Source: Dimargaris cristalligena (lineage: Eukaryota > Kickxellomycota > Dimargaritomycetes > Dimargaritales > Dimargaritaceae). Taken from it: a DNA stretch of 26,778 nucleotides. The notes under the pieces are model-generated. The model saw only the letters and a program-made list of their open reading frames with translations. It ran no database searches and was not told where the DNA came from. Of the stretch, positions 21,981 through 26,778 are shown piece by piece; position 1 is the stretch's first letter; each line of letters begins with the position of its first letter. Position numbers and translations under genes: made by a program. The DNA is taken from positions 1 through 26,778 of the forward strand of contig JANBQC010000392.1 of NCBI GenBank assembly GCA_027576995.1, written 5' to 3'.

Positions 21981-22312
21981 TTTCCCTTATTCTACACACC
22001 CCACCCCCACCTCCACCTGTCCAGCGGAGCTCAACATGCTAACCTAGTTTGTTTCAATTTATTCAGGCGCCAGTTCAACCCAGCTATATAACGGAAATTC
22101 TGTCGGTGGGACTGGATAGTTCTGGCTTATGTCGAATATATCCCACTCACTTTCCCCATTTGCATTTCCGTTCAAAATAATATATAGCGGTAGTGAACCT
22201 CGCCCCCCCTTTTTTTGATTCGTTACTTATTATTTTTAACACTTTCTCGCATCCCTTTATTTCATCATATTTCGTCATGAATCCTTGACTCATTTTCTTA
22301 TACGGTCTCGCG

Positions 22313-22326
22313 CTCTCTCTCTCTCT
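22313..22326. repeat. (CT)7 microsatellite
   Basis: An uninterrupted CT run of 14 bases in intergenic DNA. Confidence 0.85.
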
Positions 22327-22565
22327 TGGAGTATCGCGCGATCGTTTCTGAAGGCCGCTGCAGCCTTATTAACCGGTATTGCTATTCACTCCATTAGCAA
22401 CATTTGGTTCTAATTCGAATACTACTGAATGATTTATCTAGTCTTATTTCTTTACCTTCTATAAATAACGTGGTATTTAAGATGCCGGTTGTGGATTTGC
22501 TTTTGAATGTAATTCAGTCAACGACGTGCATTGCCCAAAAACGCCGGACCTAAGAAATAGTAGAA

Positions 22566-22702
22566 ATGTATGAAATTCAGTCCAGCTTTATAAGTCATCA
22601 CATGGTATGTATATAGGAAAATAGGCGGGATCCTCATTTCTAACCAGCAATATTTGCTTCATCCAGCGGATTTGTCGTTATACAGCCTGGCTGAACCTCC
22701 CC
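22566..22702 (-). repeat. Dispersed repeat, copy 3 (inverted, diverged)
   Basis: Read on the minus strand, this matches copies 1 and 2 at both ends. The 49-base block 22685-22637 differs from copy 1 at about eight positions, and the 29-base block 22594-22566 at five. Both blocks are in the same order and about the same distance apart as in copy 1. The middle is poorly conserved. Confidence 0.8.
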
Positions 22703-24340
22703 AGTATTGATTAGATGGCTGATCCGGTTGGACATTCATAATTTTAGGCATATATTATAATAGTTGACCAGCACTTTGACGTAGTCTATAGGTAATATTC
22801 CCAGTGGTAATCGTGGCTAATTGGTATAGGCGAGCCTGGCCCAATATCACATATCCTCAAGGTTAATTAATTGTATTGCTATGTGTTGATAGGTAGGAAT
22901 GGGAATGTAGTATATAGGGTGTATTGATGTGGGGATGAATACATGAATGATTTTCCTTGAGTTAGGGGGTGGTGGGAGCTGCTAGTTTTGATAACAGCCA
23001 GCGAGTGTAAATCCACCCGTCCGACTGGATGTTACAAAATCTATTATTTTCGTCGAATAGCCGGTTGCAGTACAGACATGCCTTTTACAAATGAAGAAAG
23101 GTATAGTAGAGAGAAACAAGCTGACTATCCTTAATTTATTGTTAAAAGGACTAGTTTGATATAGTATTGGTTAAAAGATATATCCCATTTTCCAACTCCA
23201 GTGAACAGAGGGGATGGGTGATTTGACTAGACAGTGTGTACCTTTGCTCAAACGGCTGGTTAATTAAAAATATAGGATAGTTGGTTCTGTTTTGACATTT
23301 CCACTGTATCCTATATAGCCACCCCCCCAAATAATAGAGTATCATATGGAGGGCACTTGCCCTCCCTTATTCTAATAGACCCCCACAGTCGCCATTTAGT
23401 ATACCATTTGACCTAAAACTGAAGTTCCCATTGGGCTATTGCGCGTAGGAGTTATACGAGACAGTCGTAATTGGATGGTTGCTATAAATATAGGTGGGCT
23501 GCGACCCTGGCTTAGTAAAATGCAGCTTCATACAAAATGTAATCTTTAGAGGCTTTGCTATTTTAAGATGATTCACAGAGGCAACTTACTATAAATATTA
23601 GTTAGGGAATCTCAAATAAAAATATACGATGTCCAAGGTGGATTGGGCAGGCGGAAAAAAACAAGGATGAATATAAAAATGATTGTATGAGGCCTTAGAT
23701 GCAATGTCCATAGTATTATCGGTGGGGTATTTTTTCAGCTAGTAAAACCCGCTTTAACAGTTACCCTGTTTTTGGCCTATTTATATTATATATATATTTA
23801 TATATATATTTAAAGTAATTTTGTCAACCATAGGATTATATGGAATTCGTACGGTTAGGAAACTACGCCTCGTTTGTAACATCTATATATGTTAGGTAGA
23901 ACAATAGTCGCACTATATGCCCAGGTTCAAGACAATACTGCCAATTAGCTTTATGGACCATGAGAGAGGCCCAAGGAAAAGCTGCGCTAGCCACTAAACT
24001 GCTATAGATTAAAATAAACATACCTATCCCTTATCGGCCTTAGCAAGCTCGACAATGCCCTATATAATGTAGCTCCATCCGATAATGAAACAAGCTTGGT
24101 GGTGGAAATACGTAATCTGTTGACATTTTCAGTTCGTACACTTGCCCATTATTCTGTAGGCCCCGCTTCCCTACACCTAATTTTTGAGTCCCCCAAGTTG
24201 ATACTCGAAAGTTACCCACCAGAGAGGGAGATTGCATGGGCGTCCCGATGCCTTTACAGCAAAGGTGTAGACCTAAAAGTAACTGGCTTATACTATGGTC
24301 TGTTAAAAAATGAGAAGCCACACATGGAAAACAGCGATCG

Positions 24341-24801
24341 TTAGTGGTCAGCTTTCAGGTGATGCCCTGGAAGGTAACACATAGCAATGTTCCGGCTTCG
24401 GTTATTACCATGAATTGGACACTGTACTACTTGGCCTAGTGTGAAGCAGGGCGAGATCATGGCCTGGTTAGCTTTTTCCCTTCTTCGCTTCATACCTTTG
24501 GCCTTGTCTTTCCGTGCCCTGTGTTGTACCCAATGTAGCACTGTATAGACAAATTCACCAAATGTAAAGCGGTTCTCTAGGGAAGATGCACCAGTGAAAT
24601 AGCCTGATTCAAACGGAGTGCACCTCCCAATATGGTCTGCCTATATTGTGCCGGTTCAGTTCCATAGGCGGCTAGGAGGGCATAAACTGTTATTGTAGGT
24701 AGGGTGGCTCGCCAATACGTATGGTCAGCGTAAAAAAATAGGCTGAATAAAAATAGACGTGCTCGCACTTTATAGCCTCCTTTGATAGATTTACTTGCTT
24801 A
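24341..24801 (-). pseudogene. Possible frame-broken gene relic
   Basis: On the minus strand, an open stretch from 24799 encodes protein-like sequence (YADHTYWRATLPTITVYA, then LLAAYGTEPAQYRQTILGG). It stops near 24577, while a second frame continues from about 24603 (FTGASSLENRFTFGEFVYTV, then a basic block RARKDKAKGMKRRREKANQ) to a TAA at 24343. The two halves would join with one small frameshift near 24603. Neither half has an ATG where the reading begins, and I recognise no family. It could be a decayed mobile element, a decayed gene, or a chance open stretch; evidence is limited to composition and adjacency of frames. Confidence 0.2.
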
Positions 24802-24946
24802 AAACACCAGTTAACTTGGACCTTTCGTTTAAGCCAGCTACCATCAACCTTTTCCCACCATTACTTTGACTATTCTTTTAATTTAAGCCCGACTTTTTTT
24901 CTATTGTCTCATCCCTACTTCGACATAAACCCTTCAGTTCCTAGAT

Positions 24947-26326
24947 ATGCATTTATCTACAACTGTTTTCAAGCTTGGCTTGGCTGCGGGGCTTCCTTGC
25001 TTTATATCCGCCCGGCCCCTTCCTGGCGATATGGCAACTAGTACTCCATCGGTTGGATCGGCCGAACAAAGCCTTTTATGCCCTCTTGATATTTTGGCTA
25101 GGAGCGGCCCTGATGGGCAGGTATCGCGCCAGCTCAGTCTGCCGAGTTCAAGCGACTCAGGCCCCAATAAGTTTTTATCCGAATACTGTCCTGAGCTATT
25201 CATGGACAGTGAGTTCCCATTCCAAGGTAGCATCCAGTGGGACCTTGACAATTACGACGACGAACACGTACAAACTAGCGCGGGCACCTGGGAAGGGCAC
25301 AGCCGTTGGAACGACAACTGCTTCGAAATGGTTCAGAATTCCAGTAATAATAATAGGGTCGAACCATCGAACGGCTCCGAGGCTGGACCGACATACAAGT
25401 GTCCAGATGTCCCAAGCGAGGTACCAGATCAGGGAAATAGTGGCTCCGACTTCGAATCTGTTGATTCAGACGAATCCTCCGTGATATCTTGTCTACAGGA
25501 CATCGGTATGGAATTAGCAGAGTACTGTGCTATATATGGCACTGTTGATGAATCTTCCCCCGCAGGTGTTGATTGTCAGACCGAGGACGAATACGCGGAT
25601 GTAACAGTTGAGTTGTCGGACACTGAAGCTTGTGAGGTCTTAGTGGACGTCGAAGGTGCGAGTAGTTTTATTGAAACACAGCGCGTCAAATGCGGTGATT
25701 GCGATTCAAAGGCTGATGCTCCAGCCAGCCCTGAACATATTTCGAGCGAGGATGCTGGCAATATTGATTACAATGGCGTGGTGAAGGACCACCCGGCCAA
25801 AGTCTCCGATGGTGGGCACAGTGATACCGAGACGGACCTGAAAACCATGCTAGAGGAATCCCCGGATATCATTAACCAACCCCTCAAGGGCTACCGACTT
25901 GTCGAGAGCCTGAAGTGTGCAAAATGTTTAAAGTTATTTAAAACTTATAGAAATGCGGATAGACACAGGAAGATCTGTAAGGGTCTTGTGTGTTCCATCT
26001 GCCAGAAAAAGTTCACCCGTTTCAGCTCTCTTCTTTACCACCTCAAAACAATCGACTGTGGTAGAGATCAGATCTGTGATATATGCGGGAGTTTGTTAAC
26101 CAATCCAGTCGTTTTAGCCAAGCATAAGACCATCAACTGTTCCCGCAACGCTTATCCGTGCACTTTTTGTAACAAAATTTTTTCTAAGCCTAGGACTCTA
26201 CGCGCGCATTTATACATAACCAAAAAGAAGGCGCCGTATCTGTGCAAAATTTGCCATGAGCAATTTCCCACTCCCTGTCTTTTAACACTACATAATAAAT
26301 CGTGCCGCAAGCCCAGGCGCGTTTGA
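24947..26326 (+). CDS. Acidic protein with C-terminal C2HC zinc-finger array, 459 aa
   Basis: A single-exon gene whose last 136 residues carry five zinc-finger-like units: CAKC-x12-H-x3-C (324-344), CSIC-x12-H-x5-C (349-371), CDIC-x12-H-x4-C (377-398), CTFC-x12-H without a clear fourth ligand (405-421), and CKIC-x12-H-x3-C (433-453). Spacing and the phenylalanine in several units follow the classic C2H2 fold, but the last ligand is Cys rather than His wherever it is present. Residues 30-320 are acidic and Ser-rich, typical of a disordered activation or interaction region, and the tail is basic (RKPRRV). A nuclear nucleic-acid-binding role is inferred. The start is uncertain: the first ATG (24947) adds a hydrophobic, signal-peptide-like stretch (KLGLAAGLPCFISA), whereas the next in-frame ATG at 25031 has better context (GATATGG) and suits a nuclear protein. 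I recognise no specific orthologue. Confidence 0.85.
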   Translation: MHLSTTVFKLGLAAGLPCFISARPLPGDMATSTPSVGSAEQSLLCPLDILARSGPDGQVSRQLSLPSSSDSGPNKFLSEYCPELFMDSEFPFQGSIQWDLDNYDDEHVQTSAGTWEGHSRWNDNCFEMVQNSSNNNRVEPSNGSEAGPTYKCPDVPSEVPDQGNSGSDFESVDSDESSVISCLQDIGMELAEYCAIYGTVDESSPAGVDCQTEDEYADVTVELSDTEACEVLVDVEGASSFIETQRVKCGDCDSKADAPASPEHISSEDAGNIDYNGVVKDHPAKVSDGGHSDTETDLKTMLEESPDIINQPLKGYRLVESLKCAKCLKLFKTYRNADRHRKICKGLVCSICQKKFTRFSSLLYHLKTIDCGRDQICDICGSLLTNPVVLAKHKTINCSRNAYPCTFCNKIFSKPRTLRAHLYITKKKAPYLCKICHEQFPTPCLLTLHNKSCRKPRRV

Positions 26327-26778
26327 ATCAATTCCTTAGCCCTTTAACCTTCAGTGGCGCATTTTATGGTTTTGTTATAACCCGCACAGCCAATAGTAGC
26401 GCTAGCATAACAACCAGCGAGACAAGAGGATTTGCCCCGTCATTGGTTATCAAAATCAAGTGCCCTCACCTCCCCCTTGCTCTAGGAGGCTCTTTCCCGC
26501 TCCTACGTCCAGCATAATAAGCATTCATATACTTTTATATTATTATACTATTTTGGTCGGGCCGACACGTAACAGTATAAATGGAAATAAACTTATTGAC
26601 CAATGAGTAAAGGCTAGGCTAATTCGTCTATAGAGAAGATCCTCGACTTAGGTAAGACTTGGTCTAGCTGCATGCTACATAAAATACTATTGCCGAGTGT
26701 TGCCCCTCCTAATCCGTCCTAATCCAACCGATATGACCGCCGTCATATCAGGCCGTATAGCGCCATAGTGTACCCCCC
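26327..26778. other. Downstream region of the zinc-finger gene
   Basis: AT-rich sequence with an AATAAA at about 26586, plausible as polyadenylation context. A perfect inverted repeat, GATATGAC and GTCATATC, lies at 26730-26749. No gene is visible before the window ends. Confidence 0.5.
26730..26749. repeat. Perfect 8-bp inverted repeat
   Basis: GATATGAC (26730-26737), a four-base spacer CGCC, then GTCATATC (26742-26749). It may be a protein-binding palindrome or chance. Confidence 0.7.

Larger units (their letters stand above)
21981..24946. other. AT-rich intergenic region with repeat copy 3 and a possible gene relic
   Basis: About 3 kb follow the PSMG1-like gene with no supported intact gene. 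A (CT)n run is at 22313-22326, repeat copy 3 lies at 22566-22702 on the minus strand, and a long TA/TTTA-rich patch is at about 23780-23810. A frame-broken coding-like stretch lies at 24801-24341 on the minus strand. The last 100 bases before 24947 are CT-rich and probably form the leader of the zinc-finger gene. Confidence 0.5.

Noticed and set aside
23920..23960. GGTTCAAGAC as a possible tRNA B box
   Set aside because: No matching A box, cloverleaf or acceptor stem could be drawn around it. No tRNA or rRNA was found elsewhere in the window.
1..26778. CRISPR arrays, bacterial operons, phage or insertion-sequence genes
   Set aside because: The spliced eukaryotic genes and lack of regularly spaced repeats or transposase motifs exclude these.

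Overview
The window looks like nuclear DNA of a fungus, most likely an early-diverging (non-Dikarya) lineage. The genes are GC-rich and several have short introns with GTAAGT-type donors. Coding blocks are separated by AT-rich intergenic DNA full of microsatellites. A fungal-type Ecl1 zinc protein and an SRP9 with a yeast-Srp21-like lysine-rich tail sit beside an Integrator subunit (INTS6) and an EHD ATPase. As far as I know, the last two are absent from well-studied Dikarya yeasts. A zoopagomycete or similar group would fit, but that placement is inference.

Six protein-coding genes are well supported. From left to right: an Ecl1-family zinc-binding protein (+, 383-1030); INTS6 (-, five exons, 10722 to 6129); an EHD-type dynamin-like ATPase lacking its EH domain (+, two exons, 15341-16953); SRP9 (-, three exons, 18383 to 17568); a three-exon gene resembling proteasome assembly chaperone 1/PSMG1 (+, 19778-21980); and an acidic protein with a C-terminal array of C2HC zinc fingers (+, 24947-26326). 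The exon joins of INTS6, EHD and SRP9 were fixed by reading frame, splice sites and alignment from memory to the human proteins, and every phase closes. A possible 3' end of another spliced minus-strand gene (13567 to 13245) and a frame-broken gene relic (about 24800 to 24341) are listed with low confidence.

The genes are not an operon or an obvious functional cluster. They cover transcription termination (INTS6), membrane remodelling (EHD), protein targeting (SRP9), proteasome assembly (tentative), stress/lifespan signalling (Ecl1) and DNA binding (zinc fingers).

Between the genes, the clearest unexplained structure is a dispersed element of about 146 bp. It is present three times: inside INTS6 intron 4, upstream of SRP9, and, inverted and more diverged, downstream of the PSMG1-like gene. 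The 5.1 kb between Ecl1 and INTS6 holds long G-tracts, (TA)n, (CT)n and (ATT)n arrays and two hairpins, but no gene that I can support. CT-rich leaders precede several start codons. The region upstream of INTS6 is purine-rich on the + strand for about 1 kb, which is the same property seen from the other strand.
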